DNA of 64,000 bases from the NCBI RefSeq assembly GCF_036588685.1, contig NC_086375.1:10161916-10225915 (forward strand), written 5' to 3'. The notes beneath the pieces are model-generated. The model was not told the origin of the DNA. It made no database searches and worked only from the letters and a program-made list of their open reading frames with translations. This stretch comes from Mytilus trossulus. Lineage: Eukaryota; Mollusca; Bivalvia; Mytilida; Mytilidae. Positions 1 through 11,214 of this stretch are shown here, piece after piece. A program made the translations under genes and the position numbers. Position 1 is the first letter of the stretch; each line of letters starts with the position of its first letter.

Positions 1-316
1 CCAATAGGAGGACAAAACTAAATTATTCACACAAGCATCTAACTTTTTATCAATAATTCTATATGGAAGTGTTTCAGATACTTCAGAAAGTAAGAACGTT
101 ACTTATAAATAAAGTGCAGATGCTTTACAATCATTTGAAGCTCTAATCCTTATAAACAACAACAAAAACAAGTTTGTGTTATGTTTATTATAGTAATTGC
201 AAACGCAATGAAGACCTATATATGGCTGTTGAACGACATTTTTGAAATTCGTCTTTGCCATTAATTCAAATTTGAAAATTATCTGCTAAACAGTTCATAA
301 GCTATTGCATTAACAG
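1..316. repeat. 5' flank of tandem unit 1 (left part outside window)
   Basis: No gene is seen. The stretch resembles 8,690-9,000 and 18,220-18,600: all three share a block containing 'cacaagtatct', then 'atcaataattctatat', then 'gtgttccagatact' (diverged here). The block 'aataaagtgcagatgct' near 108-124 recurs at 9,683-9,699. It is therefore the 5' flank of the first copy of the roughly 8.2-kb duplicated segment, whose start lies before the window. Confidence 0.6.
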
Positions 317-324
317 TCATTCAC

Positions 325-1132
325 CACAGGCACTTGTCTCAGAAAAAAATAATCCTATATACCTTAATATAATACAAGGTACTTAACTAAACATTTTTTT
401 TAATGACACCCAGTCCCGAACTCACGTTATTTTTTATTTCTCGGTTGTAAAACCTACTTAAACTTAATATGCCGTAAATCTAAATTGATTTATCTACACA
501 ATGATATATGACACGACTATCATTGTTGTCGGGATCATTAGTAGCAGGCCTCAGAAGTCGGCTAACAGGATGTTTTTTAACATTCGTCTCAAGCTTTGGC
601 AACACGCAGTCCGCATGTAATTTTATACTGTTTTCTCATTGGTCAATCGTCTGGCTAAAAATAAATGTTGGAAATTTTGGTCAATTTATAACTCTACATT
701 AGTGTCGTTGTGTACACGTGTGTTTCATAACAAAAAGAATGTCACATAATCTGTAAAGAATTTACAATAATAATAATATTTTATAGTCAGAGGGAAGCTG
801 ACAGTTTTATTTTAATATTTTTATAATAATTCAATCACTGCGGACTGGGTGTTGCCAAAGCTTGAAACGAATGTAAAAAAACATCCCGATGACCGACTTC
901 TGAGGCCTGCTACTAATGATCCCGACATCATTGATAGTCGTGTCATATACCATTGTATAGATAAATAAATTTAGATTTACGGCATATTAAGTTTGAGTAG
1001 GTTTGACAACCGAAAAATAAAAAAAATAACGCGAATTCGGGACTGGGTGTCATTTTTCAAAAAAAATAGTTAAGTACCTTGTGTTATATTAAGGTACATA
1101 GGATTATTTTTTTTCTGAGACAAGTGCCTGTG
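325..1132. mobile_element. Foldback (long inverted repeat) DNA element with 8-bp target duplication
   Basis: The left arm, about 325-615, is the reverse complement of the right arm, about 839-1132, with roughly 90% match by eye. The spacer is about 223 bp. The outer ends read CACAGGCACTTGTCTCAG and its exact complement. The element is flanked on both sides by TCATTCAC (317-324 and 1133-1140), a perfect 8-bp direct repeat. This marks a transposed unit. Target duplications of 8 bp are typical of hAT and P-like transposases, but the terminal bases do not clearly match the hAT consensus, so the superfamily is open. No transposase is encoded. A 64-aa ORF inside it is incidental. Confidence 0.85.
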
Positions 1133-1322
1133 TCATTCACGGATTTAACGTTATTCTGATTGGCTAATTGCACATCACATGTTATTCCGTAAGCAGTTGC
1201 ATGAGACAATACCATTTCATTCATGATGACACGAGGTCCCACAATAAAGTGCACAGGTGAATTAAAAAATTTAACTTCATGAAAATCGTGTTTTTATAAT
1301 CCTAGCTAAAAAATGTAATAAT

Positions 1323-1479
1323 AAGTATTGAATGCTTCTTTTTGTAACTTTATAGGGTTGTAAAAGCGTTGACCGTGCGTACATTTTTAGAATGAAGCGC
1401 TTCCGCGCTTCATACACAATGTACTTCGGTCAACGCTTTTACACCCCAATAAATTTACAAAAAGAAGCATTCAATTCTT
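1323..1479. repeat. Near-perfect hairpin (inverted repeat), MITE-like
   Basis: The sequence from 'attgaatgcttctttttgtaa' (1327) to 'ttacaaaaagaagcattcaat' (1475) folds on itself around a short GC-rich centre 'gaagcgcttccgcgcttc'. The matching arms are about 70 bp each with few mismatches. The middle carries 'gtaaaagcgttgaccg' and its complement. No clear target duplication was found. It is probably a small non-autonomous DNA transposon. Confidence 0.6.
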
Positions 1480-2182
1480 AAATAAAGGACCAAAGCCGGA
1501 ACAGAAATAGTGGAAATCGTCAAATTGTATAATGTGACCTTCATCTTGTTATTATTTACAATATCAAAAAAATGAAAAACATTGGTGAAAGGTTTAGTAT
1601 AGGTGTCATACCACCAATTAAAAGTCCCTATCTGTTCAACCAAATTTTGCAATTTTCACAGCTTTCTAAATATTTTACCTTAAGTTTAACTTCATAGAAA
1701 CTAGGTATATCCTGAATTGTACAGGAGTAACCTTTCTGTATGCAAATTTTCAACATATATTCAAAATCATATCAGAAAGAAGAGAGCTCCTGAAAGGAGG
1801 TACCACTAAAAATAACACCTGGTTTTCTGGAAATCTTAAATTAGTATACCATGGAGTGCATTAATCCTCAATTTTAAATGCAAACTTCTAGACAGGTAAA
1901 ATTTGACTCAAAATGGTCTTAATATATTTCTCTTTCAACAAAAGTTTCTTGTCTGCAAAATTGTTGGTTAGTTTAGGTGAACAATGACATCAAATGCACT
2001 ATTTGTTTTGTCCGAGTAGGCCTACTTTCACATACGTTCTAAATTTGAGGGAGTAATTGGTGGTATGACACCTACAGCTATTACATATACATAACTTAAA
2101 CCGGCTGCCCGCCTTATTACCCAGAGCTAAAATCCAATAAAAATAGTTTTTTCTTATTTAGAGATTTTCGCATACATTTCAG
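1480..2182. other. Non-coding 5' region of the first B-box gene
   Basis: No coding feature is supported. The end 'cgcatacatttcag' (AG at 2181-2182) looks like a splice acceptor 17 bases before the ATG. It is conserved in the paralogue ('gcaaatatttcag', AG at 20192-20193). This suggests an upstream non-coding exon that was not located. Confidence 0.45.
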
Positions 2183-2199
2183 ATATAGAGAGAAAATTA

Positions 2200-3918
2200 A
2201 TGGCCTCGTCATTCAAGCAGTTTTGTACGATTTGCAATGATGATGGAATCTCCAACAGAGCAGTTACATGGTGCACAGAGTGTGAGGTTTTATTTTGTGG
2301 AGATTGTGAAAAACATCACAACAAATCAAGACTGTCTAAGAACCATAAAATCATGTCAGCTAAAGATTACCAAAAGTTACCTGCATTAATGCAAGAAATA
2401 AGTTGTCAGTGCAGAGACCACAATAAGAAATTTGAACTATACTGTTCTGTCCATGCCTGTGCCTGCTGTGTCCAGTGCATCACAGATAAGCACCAGAAAT
2501 GCCAAGATATGAAACCACTGTCAGATGTCCTAAACCAAGTAAAATTATCTGCTTCGGTTCAACTTTTCGAAAAAGATTTGAATGATGTGAGGAAAAATTA
2601 TGATAAAGCCATAAAATATATGAAAGCCAGGATCAATATCATCAATATTCAGAAAACGGAAGCCGTTGGAGAAATTCGATCGATGAGGAAATCGATAGCT
2701 GATTACTTAAACAAATTAGAGCAAACCGTACTAGATGACTTGGAGTCTAAACATTCGGATCTGAAACTAAACATGACAACTCTAGTAGACCAAATGGAAC
2801 AGCAAGCAAGTAAGATCGAACGACTGCAGAGCCAGTTTACCAAAATTATGCAGTATGCCTCAGAGCTACAAATATATATTGGTCTAAGAGAAGTTGAAAA
2901 AATAACATCGCAAGCAGCAAAATACATAGAAGCTTTAGATAGCGGAGACCACTTCAGTGAAAATAATATAGAGATCAACATTTCGTCTGCTCTTCAATCA
3001 ATTTTACAAGATGTCAAATCATTTGGAGATATTAACATTAATACATTCGCCTCTACTCTCAAGATAAAGGCCGGAAGAAAAAATCAAGCACAGCACTTGG
3101 TTCCAAAATTTACTGGAATAGAATATATTAAGCCATCCTTAGTGAAAAGACTCACGGTTCCACAAAATATGAGGTGTTTGGACATAAAAGCCTGTCTAGC
3201 ACTACCAGATGGTAAATTTGCAATACTTGATTCATGCGTAAGCAAGGCACAAGTTCTGCTGTTCAGTAATGAGGGCATCTTCATCAGACAAATAGTTACA
3301 TTACCTAGTATAGGTGATGCCTGCTTTGTAAAAAATAATACAGTGGCTGTCACATTAGCCGGCGCAGGCCAAATAGCATTAGTTGATGTAGAAAAGAATG
3401 CAATTATCGAACAAATTAAACTAATTCATAATTGCAATGGAGCAGCAAGTGATTTTTTGGCCGTCAGTAGTACTTGTGGCAGCCAGATTACTGCAATCAA
3501 TCTGAATGACATGTCCCAATCAATCTTAGAAGTTGTTGGGGCTTATTATATTTCCTTGTTCCAAGAAAATATATATTGTTCCATTTTCTATGAAAACAAA
3601 GTCTGGTGCTACAACAGTACTGGTGAACTGCTGTGGACATTTGCACACCAAGATATTGACAAGCCAACAGGAATGACATTAGACAAGAACGGCTTTGTTT
3701 ATATAGTTCCTAGTAATGACAACAGTATTGTGGTAGTATCACCCGATGGTAAAACCTGTAAAACAATACTGACAGAGACTGATTTACTCAATTTTCCTTA
3801 TGCTATAGACATACACAGAGAAACAGGAACGATGATAGTGTCAAGTTACATCAGTGATGATAGTGATGATGGTGGTAGGTTATACCGGTATCATTCAGCT
3901 TTAGTTTATAAAATCTAA
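2200..3918 (+). CDS. RING-less TRIM-like protein: two B-boxes, coiled coil, NHL-like propeller (copy 1)
   Basis: The protein has 572 residues in a single coding exon. B-box 1 ligands are C9, C12, C25, C28, C33, C36, H40 and H49. B-box 2 follows with C71, H74, C82, H85, C90, C93, H98 and, in the last position, C101 where a histidine is usual. Residues about 105-270 are charged and heptad-like, the expected coiled coil for dimerisation. Residues about 300-572 form repeated beta-strand blocks of NHL/WD-like propeller type, for example the 'FSNEGIFIRQI' and 'VVVSPDGKTCK' blades. There is no RING domain before the B-boxes, so ubiquitin-ligase activity cannot be assumed. Such proteins are usually named TRIM45/56/71-like in bivalves, where the family is greatly expanded, and roles in immunity have been suggested. 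The ATG lies just after a conserved splice acceptor. The protein is roughly 70% identical by eye to the copy at 20211. Its specific function is unknown. Confidence 0.88.
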   Translation: MASSFKQFCTICNDDGISNRAVTWCTECEVLFCGDCEKHHNKSRLSKNHKIMSAKDYQKLPALMQEISCQCRDHNKKFELYCSVHACACCVQCITDKHQKCQDMKPLSDVLNQVKLSASVQLFEKDLNDVRKNYDKAIKYMKARINIINIQKTEAVGEIRSMRKSIADYLNKLEQTVLDDLESKHSDLKLNMTTLVDQMEQQASKIERLQSQFTKIMQYASELQIYIGLREVEKITSQAAKYIEALDSGDHFSENNIEINISSALQSILQDVKSFGDININTFASTLKIKAGRKNQAQHLVPKFTGIEYIKPSLVKRLTVPQNMRCLDIKACLALPDGKFAILDSCVSKAQVLLFSNEGIFIRQIVTLPSIGDACFVKNNTVAVTLAGAGQIALVDVEKNAIIEQIKLIHNCNGAASDFLAVSSTCGSQITAINLNDMSQSILEVVGAYYISLFQENIYCSIFYENKVWCYNSTGELLWTFAHQDIDKPTGMTLDKNGFVYIVPSNDNSIVVVSPDGKTCKTILTETDLLNFPYAIDIHRETGTMIVSSYISDDSDDGGRLYRYHSALVYKI

Positions 3919-6289
3919 ATTGAAATTATCTAAAAAGTTTTATCCGTACCAATGGTCAGAAAGTGACCTTGGGAACCCAAGTGAACCTGAACATTATAGT
4001 GGTATACCCATTTATAGTATTATTGGCAAACTATTTAACATTATGGAGCTACCATTTCATGTTTATGGGGACTAGGATGGAAAATTGTGCCCCTCATTTG
4101 TTTTTTTTTAAGTTGTAATTTCTGTTCTGACTTTTTATTATTCATTCTTTCGGTCCTGTCTGTATTCTGTCTTTTTTTTATTTAAATTGTCATACTGCCT
4201 TTTTTCCAAGTTACGCATCGTGCCTTTGGTATTATTTTTTTTTAATTTCATCAGCCACAGTTTTGTTCTTATGTATACTCAACAGTCGGAAACCAGGTTG
4301 AAATAGAACAAAAGAATCGAAGCTCTTTGTTAGAGAAGGCGATAAATGTTTACTGTATTGTTTACTATAGTGACAAAATTTTTAAAAATTAGTAGAAACA
4401 AACAAAATTGCAATTTTCTTCTCAATTTATACGAGGTGTTTTATTTTAAAAACTAAATTTGTATAAGTTTTCAATTTATCTAGATCATAGTTCAAGCAGA
4501 ACAATCAGATATCCAGTCGACGACATGGGTATCTTTCAAGTTGGATGACAAAAATGCATAACCTCCGATTATTTTGAAAAAATTACCACGAACGGAAAAC
4601 ATATCATTCTATTAGTTTAATAATTTTTGTGTCTGCCCTTCCATTATTTAACTCAAGGAAAAATTAAAAAAATAGGTAACAATTGTATCGAAAAGAGAAA
4701 ATCGAGTGCACCTTTTTATGTTAAGGCGTGTTTGAATTGAGTATTTTGTCTTGATATCGTACAAAGTAAGAATATTTCATACATCGTCTCGCTTCAGTTT
4801 CTATCATTTTTATATATTAAAGCTACAGGTTGACGTTATAACACAAAAAAGTCTCAGTACTAAAAGATAAAACATATGGGTCCAGTGAAATACCTATCTA
4901 ATGAGTCACAAAAACAGAGAAGGTGTGTTCGAATAGCTATTTTTTTTTACTGAAAGTACTTGAAGACAGTCTTTCAAGTTGGATGATGAAAATGCATATC
5001 TTCGAAAAATTCTAAATTTTGTGTGTGTGATAACTAGAGTTTATAGTCTTCATACACTAAAAAAAATCTAGCCTGCTCTTCCACGAAATATTGAATTAGA
5101 ATTTTTTTAAATGTTTTCGAAAATTCCATTAGACAATCGATTAGTCAATTGTTTTAAGTTGAATCAATGTCGACAAGATTATTAACTGATGCTCATTAGC
5201 CAGTAGATATTTGTCTTTAAAATACAACTGACATATATGGATCGTAATGGTGCAATGTGGATAAATTTATCGGTTTCCAAGAGCAAAATTGGTAGCGCGT
5301 CATCCCTACAATGGCTTCCTTTTCTACGATTGTGAAAATGAACTGGCGTAATGGGGAGATAATTTTGATGAAGTAGGATCATGACTGTCAATAAAAACCA
5401 TAAGTTCACCAAAAAATATATGCTTGCTTCATAGATTTTTGATTGGTTTAAATTTCAGACACAAAAGAGGGTTTCCAAAACAAACTAAACATGCTTTATA
5501 AATATTGTGACAATGATACTTATACAGATAAATGTGAAAATACAAAAGTCATCACTTTGAAAAAAATGGTAGGTTACTAAAAGACAAAACTAAACAATTT
5601 GTCATGATAATATGCAATGTTTTAAATTTTAAAATTATTAAGGAATAACAATGCGTAATACTGAAAAATGTAATGAAGCCAGAAAATATCTTTAATATGA
5701 AATGGACTTGAATTATATCGAGATCTAAAATCACCATCACCACCAATTAATAGTCTTCATCATATATTCTAACGTACTATAGATATTCATAATCCTTAGT
5801 AAAACTGTGGTGTAACAAATATAATTTAAAAAAGGAAAAACTTTTCACTATATGAAATCCTTAAAGACTGGAAACATGAAAAGGTAAATGTTAAATTTTG
5901 TAAATACATATGAGGTGTACCAAAACAGAGCTCTTCAAATTCCTCAATGTAAAATATCTAAATACAAATAACCTGTTTTTACGGACAATGATAAATCAGA
6001 GACATATAATACAATTATTATGTCACGGTCTCTGGATAAATGAAGACACCACCTTTTTATCACTATTGTGTGGGGTTTTAAAGCTTAACTTTGCAGAAAG
6101 AAAACAGCATAGTTGTACTCCATCATAATGATCATCTACTTATAAACAAAAGGAAATGTGTATTTTAACATTCAGAGTTATCTCTCTTTACTCACTAACA
6201 GGACTTGCATGATTTATACTTACATGATGACTTTTATCAAGGATGTGTATACAACTCCTTGCTTTTATGTATTTTCTAATGTACTGTAT
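3919..6289. repeat. Intergenic; contains a diverged direct repeat
   Basis: No gene is recognised. Stretches at about 4,535-4,740 and 4,970-5,180 are related. Both begin with 'ctttcaagttggatga' followed by 'aaaatgcata', and both later carry 'ctcttcca'- or 'cccttcca'-type sequence, so a roughly 200-bp segment was duplicated about 435 bp apart. The small ORFs here look like chance. Confidence 0.35.
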
Positions 6290-6430
6290 CTAGTTTTCAC
6301 AATAAGAGCGACCGGAGTGAGAAAGATTGGTATGCCAGTGTGAACGATTGTGTTTAATTTTGTAATGCCCGAAAGGGCATTGTGATTAGAAATAAAGAAT
6401 TTAAATTTGAATTTGAATTTGAATTTAAAT
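6290..6430 (+). mobile_element. LINE 3' tail with (TTTGAA)n
   Basis: The stretch ends with 'agaaataaagaa' followed by tandem TTTGAA units. This matches the tail of the LINE fragment that ends near 19,475 and encodes recognisable reverse-transcriptase C-terminal sequence. Only the untranslated 3' end is present here. A small hairpin 'gcccgaaagggc' sits just upstream. Confidence 0.5.
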
Positions 6431-6441
6431 TATACAGAAAT

Positions 6442-6640
6442 GGACAATACAATAGAAAACAACAACAATCATACACGGGACAATACAATAGAAAACGATA
6501 ATAATCATACACGGGACAATACAACAGAAAACAACAATAATCATACACGGGACAATACAACAGAAAACGACAATAATCATTTACGGGACAATACAACAGA
6601 AAACAGCAATAATCATAAACGGGACAATACCCTTAATAAC
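6442..6640 (+). repeat. 36-bp minisatellite, five full units plus a partial
   Basis: Units start with 'ggacaatac' at 6442, 6478, 6514, 6550, 6586 and 6622, exactly 36 bp apart with no indels. An ATG at 6440 opens a frame to 6688 that reads as a 12-residue repeat rich in N, D and T (DNTTENDNNHTR type). One diverged unit is visible at about 22,556-22,597 at the matching place in the other array copy, so this is an expansion of duplicated non-coding sequence more probably than a protein. Confidence 0.8.
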
Positions 6641-6664
6641 AACGATATAGATATAACGACGTGT

Positions 6665-6965
6665 GTTTGCTTTTTCCACATTTGCTAGAGGTAAAGAGAG
6701 AATTTAGATCTTACAAAATAAGTTCAACTCCGGTGCAATATTACGCATGTTACAAGTCTGGAACCTCTAGCTTTTTTTAGTCTTGTTTTCAAATTTGAAT
6801 TAATTTTTCTAAGGTTAGTGTATCGTCTTTTTCGCTGAACTAGTAAACATTGGTTTCGGTGACGCTCCTGGTGCGGGATTGTCTCGCTGCGTTAGGGTCC
6901 GTTTTGGTGGAATTGTGCTATCTTCTGCTCTTTGTTCGGGTTCTTAGTCTCTCTGTTTTCCTTCT
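6665..6965 (+). repeat. Dispersed repeat family A (diverged copy)
   Basis: It matches, with many changes, the better copy at 61,283-61,622: 'ctagaggta', 'ttagatctt', 'gtctggaacctctagc', 'tagtcttg', then 'ggtgcggga...tgtcgct' and 'ggttgttgtctct'-like endings. The same insertion occurs at 22,855-23,095, so it predates the segmental duplication. Confidence 0.5.
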
Positions 6966-7609
6966 CTGATCTATGATACATGCAAAAAATTAATGTGGTA
7001 TCACCAGCTTACAAATACACACAGAGATCATAAATTTTGATCTATCAACAACATGGTCGCCATTGCTAAAAATAGAACATTGGGGCAAATGCAGTGTTTG
7101 GCTTATATCTCAAAAACGAAAGCATTCAAAGCAAATCTGGTAAAAATGTTCATTAGGTCAAGATCTATCATCCCTGAAATTTTCAGATGAATCAAACAAC
7201 CCATTGTTGGGTTGCTGTCACTTAATTGGTAAATTTTAAGGAAATTTTGCAGTTTTTGGTCATTATCCTGAATATTATTATAGATAAAGATAAACTGTAA
7301 ACAGCAAAAATGATCAGCAAAGTAAGATCTACAAATAAGTTAATAAAGGGGTTATTGTCCTTTAATAACAATTTTTCTAAATTTGTTCATCATATTTGCT
7401 AACTTTAAAAAATCTTCTCCTCTAAAACTACTCAACCAAATTCAACCAAACTTCAACTGAATGATCAGTAGGGTGTATAAAATAAAGTTTGTGTTTTATT
7501 TTCTATTTCTTTTTTTTTTATTTAACCAAAGAAATTTCTTTTATCCTTGTGTTATATTTACTCTTTTCTATCTTTTATTATACTTGTATTTTCTGTTCTT
7601 ATGAAAAAT

Positions 7610-7745
7610 AATATGTGTTGTGATTGCCAATGGGACAACTCGTCACAAAAGACTAAATGGCACAGAAAGTTACAACTAGAAGTCCCCGTTCGGCCTTCAA
7701 CAATGAGCAAAGCACATATCGCATAGTCAGCTGTAAAACGTCCCG
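7610..7745 (+). repeat. Dispersed repeat family C (partial)
   Basis: It carries 'atgtgttgtgattgccaatgggacaact' and 'cggccttcaacaatgagcaaagc', the opening part of the family seen in full at 17,333-17,673. Confidence 0.6.
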
Positions 7746-7784
7746 AAATTATATTTTCTAAATGAAAATTAAAACCGCGAAAAC

Positions 7785-9000
7785 ATGTTGCTAGTGACTT
7801 GAGTCACCTACACATCGTATCGTAGTGTTGACCTTAACACTTGTGTAGTTTCAATTGCCGTCCGTCAGCTGCAGTCGTTCTTCCTTATTAATCTTTTGGA
7901 GCAGTTTTGAGTAAGAGCACATCCCTTTTAATAAATCCCACAAAGTGTGAATATGCGCGAGCGTATTGAATTGTAAATGTAGATGCCATTCGACGAATCA
8001 GAGGGTATATTTCTGCTGCGAGATAGGGAGTTGGTAATTGAAAAGGTGAAAACATTATGTTGTTTTATAAATTAAAGTTTGATTTGGAGACGTTCATCTG
8101 CGTCAATATCGAGCGAGAGAAAAGGTCAAGATATGAAATTAACTTGTATTTGAAAGTATCATTATTCAAAAGTTGAATAGGATATATGAGATGAAGTAAT
8201 AAATGGCGGCATATGCCTATATTTCAGTACATTTTTACAATCAATACCGCATATTAAATAATATGGCATAATCAAGAAAAATTAAATCTTATATCTTTAA
8301 TCTAGATATTTACGTATTTAAGAACTATAACCACTCTCAGGAATTTTAAGAAATGCTATCAATGCAAATTTTATATATACCTGATTGTCACTTATAGGAG
8401 ATATACCTAATGTTAAACTTAAACTGAAGTTAAAAACAAATCAGTAAAAAGTTATTTTGATATATAAACATGCATACCACATATAATACTGACATTCCAA
8501 GACAGCAGTTATGTATTTTCTATCTTGTTTTTTGTATGGTCTTTTTTTTTATTTTGTTGAACCTATGTGTGACTCCTTCCTTAGCTTTCTTTAACTAAAA
8601 AACTTTCTATTAATGTTTATAAAAGACGAAAAAGAGGCCTAAAAATAAAAGGTTTAATCTTATTGCTTGGTTATTGCAACACCATAATTATAAATTATTC
8701 ACACAAGTATCAAAATTTAAATCAATAATTCAATATAAGTGTTCCAGATACTGAACACCAAACTTCCTGTTTGAGAAAACTTTTCTGTAACAATGTTAAT
8801 GGCAAGAATGTTCTTTTGTTGCTGAAAAATCTTCGTTTCTTAAACTTTGACAACAATCCATGATAACTGCAAAGTCAAGCATTGTTCCATTAAAACAGAG
8901 AGCAGAAACAAAAGAAATTGCATGGGGAAAACAGACAATGTATCATCTGTTATAAGTTTATTACTCAATCTGATCATAATAAAAGTTTAGAAGAAGTTAA
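7785..9000 (+). repeat. Tandem unit 2: 5' flank copy of the B-box gene segment
   Basis: No gene is present. The start, 'aacatgttgctagtgacttgag', and the following 600 bp are homologous to 16,023-16,385 and 24,137-24,480. Shared landmarks are 'cagtcgttctt', 'gaatatgcgc', 'tactgctgagaaa' and, further on, 'cacaagtatc...tttaaatcaataattc'. The unit starts are spaced about 8.24 and 8.12 kb. The expected gene body does not follow directly; other repeats intervene. Confidence 0.75.
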
Positions 9001-9004
9001 TATC

Positions 9005-9615
9005 TCCATTTAGTGTTTTATTTATATGGGTATTATTATTATTTAAATATATAGAGAGAGTTTAATTTTCCATGGTATGTTTTCTGTGGTTTAAACATTT
9101 TGATAGGCCCCTCCTAATTAAGTATTGTCTCCCTTTTTTTGTCTACAATGATATATATATTTTGGAGTCTCTCACACCGCCGGGTGCATAGTTTGTCGCT
9201 GCTTTTAAAACTCGCTGGTTGCCTTCGGATTTTGTCTCCTCTTTGGTCGGGTTGTTGTCTCTTATTAAACTTTCTGTTTCAGATTTCTTTTCTTTCACGA
9301 TGTTAATGGTCAAATTTTTCAAATAATTCAATTGATCATTTCTTTTCTTACTAAAACATCATCATTTATTTAACTTTAAGACCAATTCATGATAACTTCT
9401 AACACAAACCAAGAAATCTTTGTTCAATTGAAACAAAAATAGAAACAAAAAAGATGATATCTTCATTTAGTGTTTTATTTTCGTGGGTATAATTATGATT
9501 TTAATATATTCAAAAAATTGTTTTGCCATGGTATGTTTTTTGTGGTTCTCACATTCTGATTGGTCCCTCCTAATCAAGTATCGTCTCCCTTTTTTGTCTA
9601 AATGTTGGAGTCTCA
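9005..9615. repeat. Local direct repeat flanking a family A fragment
   Basis: Segments at about 9,005-9,135 and 9,455-9,600 are near copies. Both contain 'tttagtgttttattt', 'ccatggtatgttttctgtgg' or a variant, 'cctcctaat.aagtatcgtctccc' and a T-run. Between them, at about 9,150-9,265, is a fragment ending 'tttggtcgggttgttgtctct', the 3' part of family A. Confidence 0.6.
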
Positions 9616-9710
9616 CACGCCAGTGTCACAACAACACCAAACAAAAAAAAGGAAAGTTAAAGAAATCTTTTTGCAAATTAATTAATAAAGTGCAGATGCT
9701 ATGTACATAG

Positions 9711-9950
9711 AGGCAACAGTAGTATACCGATGTTCAAAACTAATAAATCCATGGACAAAATACAAAATCGGGGTTACAAACTAAAACCGAGGGAAACGCA
9801 TTAAATATAAGAGGAGAACAAACAACACAACACCGAAACGCAACACACACAGAAACGGACAAAGCATCAGACAAAATCCCACGAGAATAACAAATATAAC
9901 ATCAAAACCAAATACATGAATTTGGGATACACAAGTACCGTGCCACGTCT
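9711..9950 (+). repeat. Dispersed repeat family F
   Basis: This 240-bp block starts 'aacagtagtata' and ends 'caagtaccgtgccacgtct'. It is about 92% identical by eye to 47,538-47,776. No ORF of note. It is probably a non-autonomous mobile element. Confidence 0.7.
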
Positions 9951-10054
9951 ACAAACACATACAAATGATTTTCTTATAATGACATTAAAAGAAGAACATG
10001 CTCGTTCATAATTTACGATTTAAAAAAAAAAAAACATGTTTTTCATATATTATA

Positions 10055-10658
10055 GTTTGGTTTTGTGTTGTGCATTTGTGTCAACAACGATTGAGAGAAA
10101 AATATTAAGATATGAAGCCAACCTTGTTTTCATGAGTAACGTTGACTAGGATATATCAGATGAAGCAAAAGTTGGCCTTTATTTCAGTACATTTTTACAA
10201 AGAATACACCATATTAATTAACAAGGTAAAATTAAGAAGATAAAATCATACATTAAAATCTAGATATTTACGTGTATATTAGTAAATGAGAACTATAGTC
10301 ATGGTCAGGTCAGGAATTTTAAAGAATTGCTATTAATACATCATTTCCTGTATTTACCTGATTCTCACCATAACGTATATGAGATATATCTAAGGTCATA
10401 CTTGGAAAACCTAAACTGCAGTTTGAATATTTGTCAGAAAAAAGTGATGTTGATCTGTCGATATGCACATTCACAATGGCATTGAAACGCTAGTAGTATA
10501 TGATTACAAAATGTATTCCAATATTTTTGATAATGTTCGTCTTCGTTATACAGTCAAAAATATTCTAAAATTCTAAGTTAGCAATATTGTACTTTCTCTC
10601 TGTCTTGTTTGTTTTGTTTTGTCTTTTTTCGTTTGTTGAACCAATGTGTAACTCCTTC
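10055..10658 (+). repeat. Second, partial copy of the 5' flank (unit 2b)
   Basis: It is related to 8,080-8,585 and 17,170-18,080. Shared landmarks include 'atatgaagccaaccttg', 'tatttcagtacatttttacaa', 'aatctagatatttacgt' and 'gttgaaccaatgtgtaactcctt'. It runs directly into mid-gene sequence of the pseudogene, so the copy is joined across a large deletion. Confidence 0.65.
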
Positions 10659-10850
10659 AAGAGAGAAGAAAAGTTGCTATTGTTCAGTAACGAGGGCATC
10701 TTTATCAGACACATAGCTACTTTCAAAGATGATCCTTACGATATCTGCTATTTGATGAATAATACAGTGGCTGAATTCGGTAGATTAAACAAGACAGAAT
10801 TAGTTGATGTACAAAGGAATACAATTATCAAAACAATAAAACTTTCTCAT

Positions 10851-11214
10851 AGTTATCAAAGGTACCAGGATTATAATTTAGTACGCCAGACGCGCGTTTC
10901 GTCTACATTAGACTCATCAGTGACGCTCCAATCAAAATATCTATAAAGCTAAACAAGTACAAAGTTAAAGAGCATTAAAGATCCAAAATTCTAAAAGTTT
11001 TTGCCAAATACGGCTAAGGTAATCTATGCTTTGGATAAGAAATCCTTAGTTTTTCAAAAAGTTCAAAGTTTTCTATACAGGAAATTTATAAAAATGACCA
11101 CATTATTGATATTCATGTCAACAACGAAGTGTTGACTACTGGGCTGGTGATCGAAACGTCCACCAGCAGTGGCATCGACCAAGTGGTGTAAATAATTATC
11201 AAAGGTATCATAAT
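10851..11214 (+). repeat. Dispersed repeat family D (long copy) inserted in the pseudogene
   Basis: It starts 'agttatcaaaggtaccaggattataatt', carries 'cgcgcgtttcgtctac' and 'gactcatcagtgacgctc', and ends with a second 'aattatcaaaggtat' near 11,195. The repeated edge suggests either a target duplication or a repeat that is itself tandem. Shorter copies lie at about 22,110-22,235, 23,950-24,105, 25,270-25,480 and, inverted, 51,645-51,785. Confidence 0.65.

Noticed and set aside
508-702. 64-codon ORF
   Set aside because: It lies across the left arm and spacer of the foldback element and has no protein-like features.
10587-10946. 119-codon ORF as a gene
   Set aside because: It is a chimera of 5' flank, a fragment of the B-box gene propeller and a dispersed repeat; annotated as pseudogene.
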